A stretch of DNA of 64,000 nt, taken from contig CAVVMR010000010.1 of NCBI GenBank assembly GCA_963749515.1, positions 1 through 64,000 on the forward strand. The letters run 5' to 3'. The position numbers were made by a program, and so were the translations under genes. This stretch comes from Gaiellasilicea sp963749515 (GTDB taxonomy: Bacteria; Actinomycetota; Thermoleophilia; Gaiellales; Gaiellaceae). This document shows positions 39,188-47,442 of the stretch, one piece after another. How positions within the stretch are numbered: position 1 is the first letter of the stretch; the number at the start of each line of letters is the position of its first letter. Below the pieces are notes generated by a model, which ran no database searches, had not been told where the DNA came from, and worked only from the letters and a program-made list of their open reading frames with translations.

Positions 39188-40944
39188 CCCTGCGTCGAGT
39201 CGACGACGTACTGGGCCACGTCGGCGATCTCCTGCTCACTGAGCTGGCCCTCGAACGCCGGCATGGCGCCTGCGCCGTTCGTCACCCGGTCGACCACGAG
39301 CTCGATGGGAGGCTTCGCATCGTCGAGGTTCGGGCCGACGTTGCCGGACGAGCCTGCCGCCTCGAGCGTGTGGCAGCCGCCGCAGCCGGCCGATGCGTAG
39401 ACCTGCTCTCCGTTCGACGCGTCGCCTTCGACCGTCGAGGCCGGGCCTTCCTCTTCGGCCGTCGTCGCAGCCGGCACCGTCCCCTCCACCGTCTCGGGAG
39501 CCGGGGAGGCCTCCTCGCCACCGCCGCAGCCGACAACGACGACCGGCACGGCGATCAGGGCGAGCAGAGCGAGCAATGTGGCGGCGCGACGCATCGAAGG
39601 AGAGCTTAACGCGCCCCGCACGAGTGAGAGCAGGGCAAGTGTGATCGCGATCGCCGCTCCCATCCCGAGCACGTCCCCCGGCGTGTCGTTGACCACGACC
39701 GACGCGGCGACCGCGACGAGGAACGCATCCAGCACGGCGTTGCGCCGGGCCCGGAGCGCCACGAAGACAAGAGCCGTGAGTGAGCCCAGCACGACGACGG
39801 TTGCACCGAGGCTTGCTGCCGTGCGGCGCACCGACAACTCGATCCGGTCGGCGAAATCGCCCGCGAGCGCGAGTGGACCATCGCCGACAGCGTCCGTGAC
39901 ATGACTGGACCCCCCGGTTGTCGCGTCGACCGCGAGGAGCAGGAGCGCGAGCCCGACCGCTCCCGCGACAACGGCAGCTGCGAGCTGCGGTGTGGGGCGG
40001 CGTGCCCGGAGGCGCAGGACGAGCACGAGGTAGGCGGCGGCGAGCACGACGATCCCGCCGCCGTCGGCGCCGAAGCGGGTGCCGCCGATCGTCACGAACG
40101 CCAGGGCGGCGACGGCGACTCCGGTGCGCCCGAGCAGCGCTGCGCCCACGAGCGACGGCACGAGCAGCATCGTCTCGAGCAGGTTGTTGACGCCGTAGAA
40201 CCGGCCCGACTGCGATGGACCGAGGGGCGAGAGCGCGACGGTCTCGGCGTCCAGCCCCATCGAGACGAGATACGCGGCGAGGAGCGCCGCGCAGGCCAGC
40301 CCGAGGGGGAGCACAATCGCGGCGAGGCCGGCTGCAATCGCGATCGGCGGGTCGAGCCACAGGTTCGCGGCGAGCGCGATCAGGACGGCGCGGAGTGCGA
40401 GTTGCGGTCGCACGAGCGCCAGTCCGATCAGCAGTGCGGCCAAAGCGATCGTCAGCGGCAGGCGCAGGCGGTCGTTCCGGTCGATCCGGTCGTCGAGCGT
40501 CTCGAGTGCCTCCACCGGGTCGTCGCTCGGGACGACCTTCAGACGACCGGTCGCGACGTCCGTGATCGAGACGAGCCCGTCGATCCGTGTCGAGTCGGAC
40601 GTGAGGAGACCGCGCTCGCCGAGCACCGCGATCGGATAGCGCGTGTCGTTCTCGCTCCGACCTGACGGCGGCAGCGAGACGAGAATCTCCGGCCCGGTCT
40701 CGGTGCCGAGCTCGATCAGGGGCCGACCGGCGGCGACCCCACCGAGGAGGTCGTGCTCGAGCTTTCCCCGCAGGAGAGCAGCGAGCGCCGCTTCGCGCGT
40801 CACGGTCGGTCCTGCGCCGGGCACAAGCAGCCCGACGGCGGCCCGGTCCGCGTAGTCAGCCGGATCGAACGGGGCGACGACTCGCACTCCTGCCTCTGCG
40901 GGAGCGGTCACGGCGAGCGCGAGCAGGACGAGCACGATTCGCAT
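39184..40944 (-). CDS. Multi-helix membrane protein fused in frame to a c-type cytochrome
   Basis: 586 residues from ATG 40944, with GGGAG about 10 bases upstream. Residues 1-20 form a signal peptide, about 20-165 an exported domain and 170-440 roughly nine to ten transmembrane helices with the motif GRFYGVNNLLETMLL. After GALSSPS a second signal-like segment starts at Met451 (ATG 39594), RRAATLLALLALIAVPVVVVGC, with a lipobox. An acidic linker and a class I cytochrome c follow: haem site CGGCH and the distal Met in GAMPAFEG. No stop separates the parts, so the frame is one gene or two adjoining genes sharing a frame. ATG 39594 has no purine-rich leader. The membrane part's family is unrecognised. 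Confidence 0.7.
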   Translation of the reverse strand: MRIVLVLLALAVTAPAEAGVRVVAPFDPADYADRAAVGLLVPGAGPTVTREAALAALLRGKLEHDLLGGVAAGRPLIELGTETGPEILVSLPPSGRSENDTRYPIAVLGERGLLTSDSTRIDGLVSITDVATGRLKVVPSDDPVEALETLDDRIDRNDRLRLPLTIALAALLIGLALVRPQLALRAVLIALAANLWLDPPIAIAAGLAAIVLPLGLACAALLAAYLVSMGLDAETVALSPLGPSQSGRFYGVNNLLETMLLVPSLVGAALLGRTGVAVAALAFVTIGGTRFGADGGGIVVLAAAYLVLVLRLRARRPTPQLAAAVVAGAVGLALLLLAVDATTGGSSHVTDAVGDGPLALAGDFADRIELSVRRTAASLGATVVVLGSLTALVFVALRARRNAVLDAFLVAVAASVVVNDTPGDVLGMGAAIAITLALLSLVRGALSSPSMRRAATLLALLALIAVPVVVVGCGGGEEASPAPETVEGTVPAATTAEEEGPASTVEGDASNGEQVYASAGCGGCHTLEAAGSSGNVGPNLDDAKPPIELVVDRVTNGAGAMPAFEGQLSEQEIADVAQYVVDSTQG

Positions 40945-41012
40945 CCGCGGGATTCTCCCTGGGCGGAGCGTGCAAGCCGTATCGCGTGCGGCGACTAGGA
41001 CGTTCTTCACCC

Positions 41013-42179
41013 ATGACTCCACCTGATCCGCGGCTCGACATCGAGGGCCTCTATCGCACCCATCGCAACGAGGTGTATCGCGCCGCGCTCCGGAAGAGCG
41101 GCGATCACCACGACGCCGAGGACGTGACGCAGACCGCATTCCTGGACGCCTACAAGGCGATTCTGCGCGGCTCGAAGCCCGATCTGCCGCGCCCGTGGCT
41201 GCTCGCGATCGCCGAGAACGTGCGCCGGCGCCGCTTCCGCACGACGCTGCGGCGGCCGCGCGAGGAGCCGCTCAGGGACGAGAGTCTGCCGTCGGCCGAG
41301 CCGCCGTGGCGCGCGCAGACCGAGGAGATTCGGGTGGCGCTCACGCGGCTGGGCGAGAGCCAGCGGAAGGTGTTCCTGCTGCGCGAGCTGGGCGGGTTCT
41401 CGTACGGCGAGATCGCCACCGAGCTCGATCTTTCGGTGCCGGCCGTGCAGATGCTGCTCTTCCGCGCGCGCCAGAAGCTGCGCGTCGAGCTCGACCGCTC
41501 CGGGTCAATCCGCATCGGCGGCATCATCCCCGTCCCTCACTGGCTGCTCGGTTTCGCCGACCGAGTCCCTACGAGCTTCCCTGCTCCGCGCGTCGCGGGG
41601 CTCGTCGCGGCCAGCGTCATCGCGGCCGGAGTCGGCGTGAAATCGGACGTCTCGGATGCCGGGCCCCAGGCGACGCCGCGGGTCGAGCAGGCAGCTCCCG
41701 CGCCCAGGCTCGCGGCCGCGGCGCATGCGCCGGTCGAGGCGCCTGCTCTCACCGCTCGTACGTCGCAGGCGCGCGTCGGCGCTGTCGCAGCCAAGCAGTT
41801 CACGCGCGGCACGCCTGTGAGGAGCTCCGTCAGGAACGAGTCAGCTGCGAGGACGAGTCCCGCGGCGGCAGCGCCGGTTCCCGAGCTTGCGGTGGTTGAG
41901 GGCAGCGCGGAGCCGGCTGCCCCTATCGCACCCGCGATCCTGGGGAAGGACAGCCCAGCTCCTGCGCTCGCCCTCGTTGCTGCTTTGCCACCCGTTTCCC
42001 AAGCGCCGATCGTGCCGGTGGTGGGAGCCTTGCTGCCACCGTTGCCTGAGCCGCCGGTAGAGGGCATTCCGGCGCTTCCAGACATTCCGATCGTGGTGCA
42101 ACCGCCATTGCCTCCTGCGCTTCCGGGCGGCGTCGAGGTCACGGTCCCCGCGGTCCCAGGCCTCCGAGTCGGCCCGTGA
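41013..42179 (+). CDS. ECF sigma factor with membrane-spanning Pro/Ala-rich C-terminal tail
   Basis: 388 residues from ATG 41013, with no visible ribosome binding site. The first ~175 residues are a complete ECF sigma: region 2 LYRTHRNEVYRAALRKSGDHHDAEDVTQTAFLDAY and region 4 LGESQRKVFLLRELGGFSYGEIATELDLSVPAVQMLLFRARQKLR. Then, unusually, a hydrophobic helix (VAGLVAASVIAAGVGV, about 203-220) and about 170 residues very rich in Ala, Pro and Val follow, ending PGLRVGP. This could tether the sigma factor to the membrane with the tail outside. It is divergent from the cytochrome fusion gene, 68 bases apart, and no anti-sigma gene is adjacent. Confidence 0.85.
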   Translation: MTPPDPRLDIEGLYRTHRNEVYRAALRKSGDHHDAEDVTQTAFLDAYKAILRGSKPDLPRPWLLAIAENVRRRRFRTTLRRPREEPLRDESLPSAEPPWRAQTEEIRVALTRLGESQRKVFLLRELGGFSYGEIATELDLSVPAVQMLLFRARQKLRVELDRSGSIRIGGIIPVPHWLLGFADRVPTSFPAPRVAGLVAASVIAAGVGVKSDVSDAGPQATPRVEQAAPAPRLAAAAHAPVEAPALTARTSQARVGAVAAKQFTRGTPVRSSVRNESAARTSPAAAAPVPELAVVEGSAEPAAPIAPAILGKDSPAPALALVAALPPVSQAPIVPVVGALLPPLPEPPVEGIPALPDIPIVVQPPLPPALPGGVEVTVPAVPGLRVGP

Positions 42180-42255
42180 TCACGAGGGGTATGCCCTCGG
42201 CATGAGATAAGAGGCCTCGGGCACGCCAATCCTTTCGGTGGGTTACGGTGCGGTC

Positions 42256-42924
42256 GTGTTGATCGAACGGAGCATGCACCCGGAATGGCTCTCGAACGCC
42301 TACCTGCTCGCGGACGAGCCCGGCGGAAAGGCCGTGTTCATCGACAGCGGCGCGCCGCTCGAGCCGCTGCACGAGGTGGTCGAGCGCGAGGGTCTCCAGG
42401 TCACGCATCTGCTGACGACGCACTCCCATCACGACCACATCGCGGGGGACGACGAGCTGGTCAGCCGCTACGGGCTCCAGATCGTCAAGGGCCCGGTCGA
42501 GACGGGCGGCCTGCGCATCCAGGCCCTGGACACGCCCGGCCACGCCGACGATCATCTCGCGTTCGTCGCGAACGACATCGTCGCCTTCACCGCAGACATC
42601 CTCTTCAAGGACGCCGTCGGCGGCGGCCCTGACGTGAAGCCCATCCGGACGTCCGTGATGGACGTCCTGATGACGCTCCCGCCCGAGGTGCGCGTGCTCC
42701 CGGGCCATACGGAGGAGACGACGATCGGCCGCGAGTGGGAGGAGAATCCGTTCGTCACCTACTGGCGCGGCGAGTCGGAGTCGATCGAGGAGGCGGTGCA
42801 CGTCGGCGGCGACGAAGCGACGCTCGTCGTCTGGTCGCCGGACTACGACGGCAAGGGCAAGGCGATGGTGCGGTTCGCGGACGGGCGCGAGGCGATCGTC
42901 GGCGGCTCGCGTGTCGAGCGCTAG
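42256..42924 (+). CDS. Metallo-beta-lactamase-fold hydrolase
   Basis: 222 residues from GTG 42256; GTG 42238 would add six residues. The zinc motif HSHHDHIAGDDE matches HxHxDH. Further ligands are the His of DTPGHADDHLAF, the Asp of AFTADILFKD and the His of VLPGHTEETTIG. The fold is that of glyoxalase II/persulfide-dioxygenase-like hydrolases, acting on thioesters or similar cytoplasmic compounds. The C-terminal 45 residues add a beta segment (ATLVVWSPDYDGKGKAMVRFADG). The O-methyltransferase starts 4 bases after its stop, so the two are co-transcribed. Confidence 0.88.
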   Translation: MLIERSMHPEWLSNAYLLADEPGGKAVFIDSGAPLEPLHEVVEREGLQVTHLLTTHSHHDHIAGDDELVSRYGLQIVKGPVETGGLRIQALDTPGHADDHLAFVANDIVAFTADILFKDAVGGGPDVKPIRTSVMDVLMTLPPEVRVLPGHTEETTIGREWEENPFVTYWRGESESIEEAVHVGGDEATLVVWSPDYDGKGKAMVRFADGREAIVGGSRVER

Positions 42925-42927
42925 CCG

Positions 42928-43554
42928 ATGATCGACGAGCCCATCGAGCAGTACGCCGAAGCGCACACGACGCCGCCTGACCCTCTGCTCGCGAAGCTCG
43001 CGGAGGAGACGTACGCGACGATGAGCTTGCCGCAGATGCTCACGGGCACTGTCGAGGGGCGCTTCCTCGAGTTGCTCGTCCACGGGCTGGGTGCCAAGCA
43101 GGTGCTCGAGATCGGGACGTTCACCGGCTACGCCTCGCTCTCGATGGCGGCGGCGCTGCCGGACGGCGGCCACATCCACACCTGCGATATCGAGCCGAGA
43201 CACACCGAGGTCGCGCAGCGCTACATCGACCAGAGCCCGTACGCCGACCGGATCACGATCCATCTCGGGCCGGCGCTCGAGACGATCGAGAAGCTCGAGG
43301 GCGACTTCGACCTGGTCTTCATCGACGCCGACAAGCCGAACTACGACAACTACTACGAGGCCGTGTTGCCCCGGTTGAGCGAGCGCGGGCTGATCGCGGT
43401 CGACAACACGCTCTGGAGTGGCAAGGTGCTCGATCCCGAGGACGAGAGCTCGCGGGCACTTGCGGCGCTGAACGACAAGCTCGCCGCCGACGAGCGCGTG
43501 GTCGCCGTGCAGCTGACGGTCCGCGACGGCGTGACGCTCGTCCGCCGCCGCTGA
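42928..43554 (+). CDS. Class I SAM-dependent O-methyltransferase (COMT/CCoAOMT type)
   Basis: 208 residues from ATG 42928. The SAM site is VLEIGTFTGYASLSMAAALP with the acidic CDIEPRHTEVA. The metal/catalytic segment is LVFIDADKPNYDNYYEAVLPRLSERGLIAVDNTLWSGKV. This matches the small divalent-metal-dependent O-methyltransferases that methylate catechols or related phenols. The specific acceptor is unknown. Two inverted-repeat elements lie immediately downstream. Confidence 0.92.
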   Translation: MIDEPIEQYAEAHTTPPDPLLAKLAEETYATMSLPQMLTGTVEGRFLELLVHGLGAKQVLEIGTFTGYASLSMAAALPDGGHIHTCDIEPRHTEVAQRYIDQSPYADRITIHLGPALETIEKLEGDFDLVFIDADKPNYDNYYEAVLPRLSERGLIAVDNTLWSGKVLDPEDESSRALAALNDKLAADERVVAVQLTVRDGVTLVRRR

Positions 43555-43560
43555 CCGAAC

Positions 43561-43594
43561 GGGACGTGTCCGGGGTCAGACCCCGTCATGTCCG
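43561..43594. repeat. REP-like palindromic element, copy 1
   Basis: A 34-base unit begins GGGACGTGTCCGGGG and ends CCCCGTCATGTCCG, with the core palindrome GGGGTCAGACCCC and outer imperfect arms GGAC/GTCC. It lies 7 bases after the methyltransferase stop. Confidence 0.75.
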
Positions 43595-43650
43595 CAAGAG
43601 ACCGCGGCCGAGTCGTGATGCGGCTTGCGGTACTCCTGCATCGTCCTTTC

Positions 43651-43684
43651 GGGACGTGTCTGGGGTCAGACCCCGTCGTGTCCG
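43651..43684. repeat. REP-like palindromic element, copy 2
   Basis: The same 34-base unit recurs exactly 90 bases after copy 1, differing at two positions (GTCT for GTCC, GTCGTG for GTCATG). It lies 22 bases before nucS. Two near-identical copies in the same direction suggest a dispersed REP/BIME-type family. Confidence 0.75.
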
Positions 43685-43706
43685 AAACAGACAGTAGGTT
43701 GCCGGG

Positions 43707-44378
43707 ATGCGCCTGCTGGTCGCCCGCTGCGAGGTCTCCTACACCGGCCGCCTGGACGCCTTCCTGCCCGAGGCGGTGCGGCTGCTGCTGCTGAAGTCGG
43801 ACGGCTCGGTCCTCGTGCACGCCGACAGCGGTGGATATAAGCCCTTGAACTGGATGACGCCACCGACGGTGATCGAGGAGGGCGAGAACCTGATCGTCGT
43901 ACGCAAGCGGGCGGGCAAGACAGAGGACAAGCTGGAGATCAGGATCGCCGAGGTTCTCTCCGATCTCGACGTGCCGATGGACGAGGTCGCCGGGCTCGAG
44001 AAGGACGGGGTCGAGAAGCACCTGCAGGAGGCGCTCGCCGAGCGGCCCGAGTGCCTGGAGGGTGAGCTCCGGCTCGTCCGGCGCGAGTGGATGACCGAGG
44101 TCGGCCCCGTCGATCTGATGTGCCGCGACTGCGACGACGGCTGGGTCGCGGTCGAGATCAAGCGGGTCGGGACGATCGAGGCGGTGGAGCAGTTGACGCG
44201 CTACCTCGGCTTCATCCGCGTCGATCCGGCGAAGGAGCGCTGCCGTGGCATCCTCGCCGCGCAATCGTTCAAGCCGCAGGCGATCACACTCGCCGAGTCG
44301 CGCGGGATCCGCTGCGTCGAGGTCGACCTCGCGGTGCTGCGCGGCGAGCGGGAGCCGGACCTGACTCTCTTCGGCTAG
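43707..44378 (+). CDS. nucS: Endonuclease NucS (mismatch-specific)
   Basis: 223 residues from ATG 43707. NucS hallmarks run in order: MRLLVARCEVSYTGRLDAFLPEAVRLLLLKSDGSVLVHADSGGYKPLNWMTPP in the N-terminal DNA-binding beta domain, and the RecB-like nuclease domain with GPVDLMCRD and the catalytic pair in WVAVEIKRVG. Then come VEQLTRYLGFIRVDP and the C-terminal tail EPDLTLFG, which resembles a sliding-clamp-binding motif. It cuts mismatched DNA in the MutS/MutL-independent repair of Actinobacteria and archaea. It converges on the dehydrogenase gene with a 4-base overlap. Confidence 0.95.
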   Translation: MRLLVARCEVSYTGRLDAFLPEAVRLLLLKSDGSVLVHADSGGYKPLNWMTPPTVIEEGENLIVVRKRAGKTEDKLEIRIAEVLSDLDVPMDEVAGLEKDGVEKHLQEALAERPECLEGELRLVRREWMTEVGPVDLMCRDCDDGWVAVEIKRVGTIEAVEQLTRYLGFIRVDPAKERCRGILAAQSFKPQAITLAESRGIRCVEVDLAVLRGEREPDLTLFG

Positions 44379-45289
44379 GGGATCACGGCGGCCTTGAGGT
44401 AGTCGCGCGGCGGGTCTGCGAACAGCGCCGCGACGCCCTCGAGCCCGACCTGGTGCGTCACGAGCCGCCCCCAGGGATACGCGCCGCTCGCCAGGAAAGT
44501 GAGAGCCGCGCGCACCTGCCGCGGTGCGTGGTGGAAGGCGCCGCGCAGCGTCAGCTCCTCGTAGTGGAGGCGATATGCGTCGACGCGCAGCGAAGCGTTC
44601 GCCTCGCGCCCGCCGAAATAGACCACCGTGCCGCCGGGGCGGACCAGCTCGATCGCCCTCTGCCACGCGTCCTCGGTGCCCGCCGCCTCGATCACGACGT
44701 CCGCGCGCTCGCCGTCGCCCGGGCGACCGCCGAAGAGCGGCACGAGCTCGCGCCGCTCCGGCCGGCCGCCGACGACTTCGGGCACGCCGCCGGCGTCGGT
44801 GACGCAGGCGCACAGCATCAAGCCGATCGGGCCGGCGCCGAGGATCGTCACGCGGTCGCCACGCTGGATGTCCGCGCGCTCGACGCCCCGGATGCAGCAC
44901 GCGAGCGGCTCGACCATCGCCGCCACCTCGGGTGCGAGGCCTCGCGGGACGGGCAGCAGGTTGACCTCGGCAATCGCGGCCGGGACCAGCAGGTACTCGG
45001 CATAGGCGCCGTTCAGGAGCTCGAGCGGCCCGCCGCGCTCGTCGCCGGCCGCCGAGTTGGCGGCGACGACACGTGTGCCGGTCGCGACGTCGATCCCGCA
45101 GAACTCATGACCGAACGGGCTCGGCAAGTCGCCCAGGAGGACAGGGTGGCCGCGCCGGAAGGCCTTCAGGTCGGTGCCGTCCGTGAGCGCGACCTCGACC
45201 TGGACGAGCACGTCGCCCGGGCCTGGCTCAGGACGCGGGATCTCCTCGAGCCGAAGATCCCCGACGCCGTGGAAGCGCAGGGCTCTCAC
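44375..45289 (-). CDS. Medium-chain (zinc-type) dehydrogenase, catalytic Cys absent
   Basis: 304 residues from GTG 45289, overlapping the upstream dehydrogenase stop. The GroES-like N-domain has GHEFCGIDVATG and the Rossmann domain VTILGAGPIGLML. The usual GLCGTD catalytic zinc Cys is replaced: the segment reads VALTDGTDLKAFRRGHP. The four-Cys structural zinc lobe is also missing (NSAAGDERGGPLELLNG), and the Rossmann domain is shorter than normal (about 304 residues against 340-350). It may be a quinone-oxidoreductase-like zinc-free enzyme or an inactive partner of its neighbour. Confidence 0.8.
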   Translation of the reverse strand: MRALRFHGVGDLRLEEIPRPEPGPGDVLVQVEVALTDGTDLKAFRRGHPVLLGDLPSPFGHEFCGIDVATGTRVVAANSAAGDERGGPLELLNGAYAEYLLVPAAIAEVNLLPVPRGLAPEVAAMVEPLACCIRGVERADIQRGDRVTILGAGPIGLMLCACVTDAGGVPEVVGGRPERRELVPLFGGRPGDGERADVVIEAAGTEDAWQRAIELVRPGGTVVYFGGREANASLRVDAYRLHYEELTLRGAFHHAPRQVRAALTFLASGAYPWGRLVTHQVGLEGVAALFADPPRDYLKAAVIP

Positions 45290-46113
45290 GGCCTGAAGAC
45301 GACCTTCAGCGCAACGCCGCGGCGGTAGAGGTCGATTCCCTCGTGGAAGCGGTCGAGTGGCAGAACCGTCGGCGCGGGCACCTCGAGCTCGGGGAGGAGC
45401 GCCGCCGCCTCGTGCATGTGCCGCGGTGTTGCCGAGCGCGAGCCGGTCAGCGTCAGCTCGCGGCGATAGACCTCGTCCAGGTCGATCGTCGCGGCGGGGG
45501 AGAAGACGAGAACGGTGCCGCCCGAGACAACGGTCTCGAGCGGCGCGGCGGGGGCGCAGAGAACGGCGGCCTCGACGGGCCCGTCGGGAGCCCGACCGCC
45601 TCGCGACGGGTTCAGATCGACAGCGAAGACGTCGTCGCCGCGGTGGCGGAGCACCGCTGCGAAGAGCCGGCCGACGAAACCGTGCCCGACGACGAGGACG
45701 CGCCCGCGCGGCAGCCGCTCGGCGCCGCGCAGCACGCACGCCAGCGGCTCGACGTACGTGCCGGTCGCGTCGTCGATCGCGCTCGGCAGCGGGACGCCGT
45801 CCGTGGCGGCCACCGCCTCGGCGAAGCCGCCGGGGACGATGGTCGCGGCCGCGAAGGCGTCGCACGTCGACTCGTGACCCGCTCGGCAGCGCTCGCACTC
45901 GCCGCACGGAAGGTGGTGGACGAGCGCGACCCGGGCGCCGTCGGCGCGCTCGGCAACGACCTCGTGCCCGAGCACCGTGCCCGCCGGCGCGTTCCCGATC
46001 TTCTCGAGGTCCGAGCCGCAGAGGCCGGACGCGAGCACGCGCATCGGCTCGCCGGGCGCCGGCACGTCCGCGAGCCTGGGCTGTCCCTCCGCGTCGAGCA
46101 CGACGGCGCGCAC
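45286..46113 (-). CDS. Zinc-binding alcohol dehydrogenase, short form
   Basis: 275 residues from GTG 46113, clearly shorter than the usual 340-350. Zinc ligands are intact: catalytic Cys in ASGLCGSDLEKIG and GHEVV, and the structural lobe CGECERCRAGHESTC. The coenzyme domain VLVVGHGFVGRLFAAVLRHRGDDVFAVDLNPS is compressed, with fewer strands after it. It overlaps the second dehydrogenase (GTGA), so the two probably act on one pathway, perhaps as a heteromer in which this subunit holds the zinc. It is divergent from the broken MFS gene. Confidence 0.8.
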   Translation of the reverse strand: MRAVVLDAEGQPRLADVPAPGEPMRVLASGLCGSDLEKIGNAPAGTVLGHEVVAERADGARVALVHHLPCGECERCRAGHESTCDAFAAATIVPGGFAEAVAATDGVPLPSAIDDATGTYVEPLACVLRGAERLPRGRVLVVGHGFVGRLFAAVLRHRGDDVFAVDLNPSRGGRAPDGPVEAAVLCAPAAPLETVVSGGTVLVFSPAATIDLDEVYRRELTLTGSRSATPRHMHEAAALLPELEVPAPTVLPLDRFHEGIDLYRRGVALKVVFRP

Positions 46114-46144
46114 GGAGGCATCGTAGGGATACCCTCGCCGTCCG

Positions 46145-47388
46145 ATGAGGAGGCGGCTGCCACCGGTTCTGCGCGAGCGCGACTACGCGCGCCTGCTCGG
46201 CTCGTCGATCTTCTACGGGTTCGGACGCGAGATGGTGTTCGTCGCGGTCGGCTGGCAGGTCTACGAGCATCGACCGGAACCCGTTCCATCTCGGGCTCGT
46301 CGGCCTCGCCGAGTTCCTGCCGCTCCTCCTCTTCGCGCTGCCTGCGGGTGCGATCTCCGATCGGCTCTCGCGCAAGCTGGTCTACATCGCCTCGCTGGTC
46401 ATCGACGCAGCGATCACCGCGCTGCTGCTGGTCGTCAGCCTCTCCGGTGCAGGCTCGCTCTGGCCGTTCCTCGCCCTCTCGTTCGCCAGTGGCTCCTCGG
46501 CCGCGCTCGGTAACCCGGCCATCCGCTCCATGTGGCCGACGCTCGTGCCGCTCGGCCTGCTGACGAGAGCGCTGGCTCTCCGCTCGACTGTCTTCCAGGC
46601 GACCGTCGTGACAGGCCCGGCACTCGGCGGCCTGCTCTTCGCGCTCCGGCCCGAGGCGGTCTACGCAACCGGCGTCGCGCTCATGCTCACGGCCGCGCTT
46701 CTCGCCGCGTCGATCAGGACGCGGGCGATCGAGCAGGGACCGGTGGAGATCGTCGGGACACGGCTCGGCTCGCTGCTCGCCGGCTTGCGCTTCGTCCGGC
46801 GGACGCCGGTGCTGCTCGGTGCGATCTCACTCGACCTCGTCGCGGTCCTGTTCGGCGGGGCGGTCGCGCTCCTGCCGCTCTTCGCGCGCGACATCCTCGA
46901 CGTGGGAGCCGGTGGGGCTCGGAGTGCTGCGGAGCGCGCCGGCGGTCGGAGCGCTGCTCGCCGGGGTGATGCTGACCAGACGGCCACTGCAGGGAGCGGT
47001 GGGGCGAAAGCTCCTGATCGTCGTGGCGCTCTTCGGCGCGAGCATGGTCGTGTTCGGTCTCTCGCATTCGTTCCCGCTCTCGTTCGCGGCACTCGCCCTG
47101 GGCGGCTTCGTCGACATGATCAGCATGAACATCCGGTCGATGATCACGGCGCTCGCGACCCCCGACGCACTCCGTGGTCGCGTCAACGCAGTCGAGATGG
47201 TGTTCATCAGCGCCTCGAACGAGCTCGGCGCCTTCGAGTCGGGAGCCGCGGCTGCGCTCGTCGGCGCCGTTCCGGCCGTCGTCATCGGAGGCACGCTGAC
47301 GATCGTGTCGGCGCTGATCTGGCCGCGCCTCTTCCCGGCGATCGCCAAGATCGACCGGCTCGAATCCCTGCACCCGACCGCGTCTTGA
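46145..47388 (+). pseudogene. MFS transporter with two one-base insertions
   Basis: Three frames together encode one 12-helix MFS exporter of the enterobactin/MFS_3 type. Frame 1 from ATG 46145 starts RRRLPPVLRERDYARLLGS and reads to GWQVY. An extra G at 46265 shifts to SIDRNPFHLGLVGLAEFLPLLLFALPAGAISDRLSRKLVY. A further extra base near 46905-46907 (DILDVG to VGLGVLRSAPAVGALLAG) restores a third frame, to the stop at 47388. Both breaks are single-base insertions. Reconstructed length is about 413 residues. Either a recent pseudogene or base-call error. It is divergent from the dehydrogenase pair, 31 bases away. Confidence 0.8.
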
Positions 47389-47403
47389 TCCTCTCTTGAT
47401 CCC

Positions 47404-47429
47404 GACTGTGTGACAATCGGCGCACAGTC
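47404..47429. promoter_or_regulatory. Inverted repeat upstream of the DUF1996 gene
   Basis: GACTGTGTG and CGCACAGTC pair at 8 of 9 positions around an 8-base loop, ending 13 bases before the proposed TTG start. The repeat could be a repressor site or a leader hairpin. Confidence 0.35.
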
Positions 47430-47442
47430 GATCGGAGGGCGA

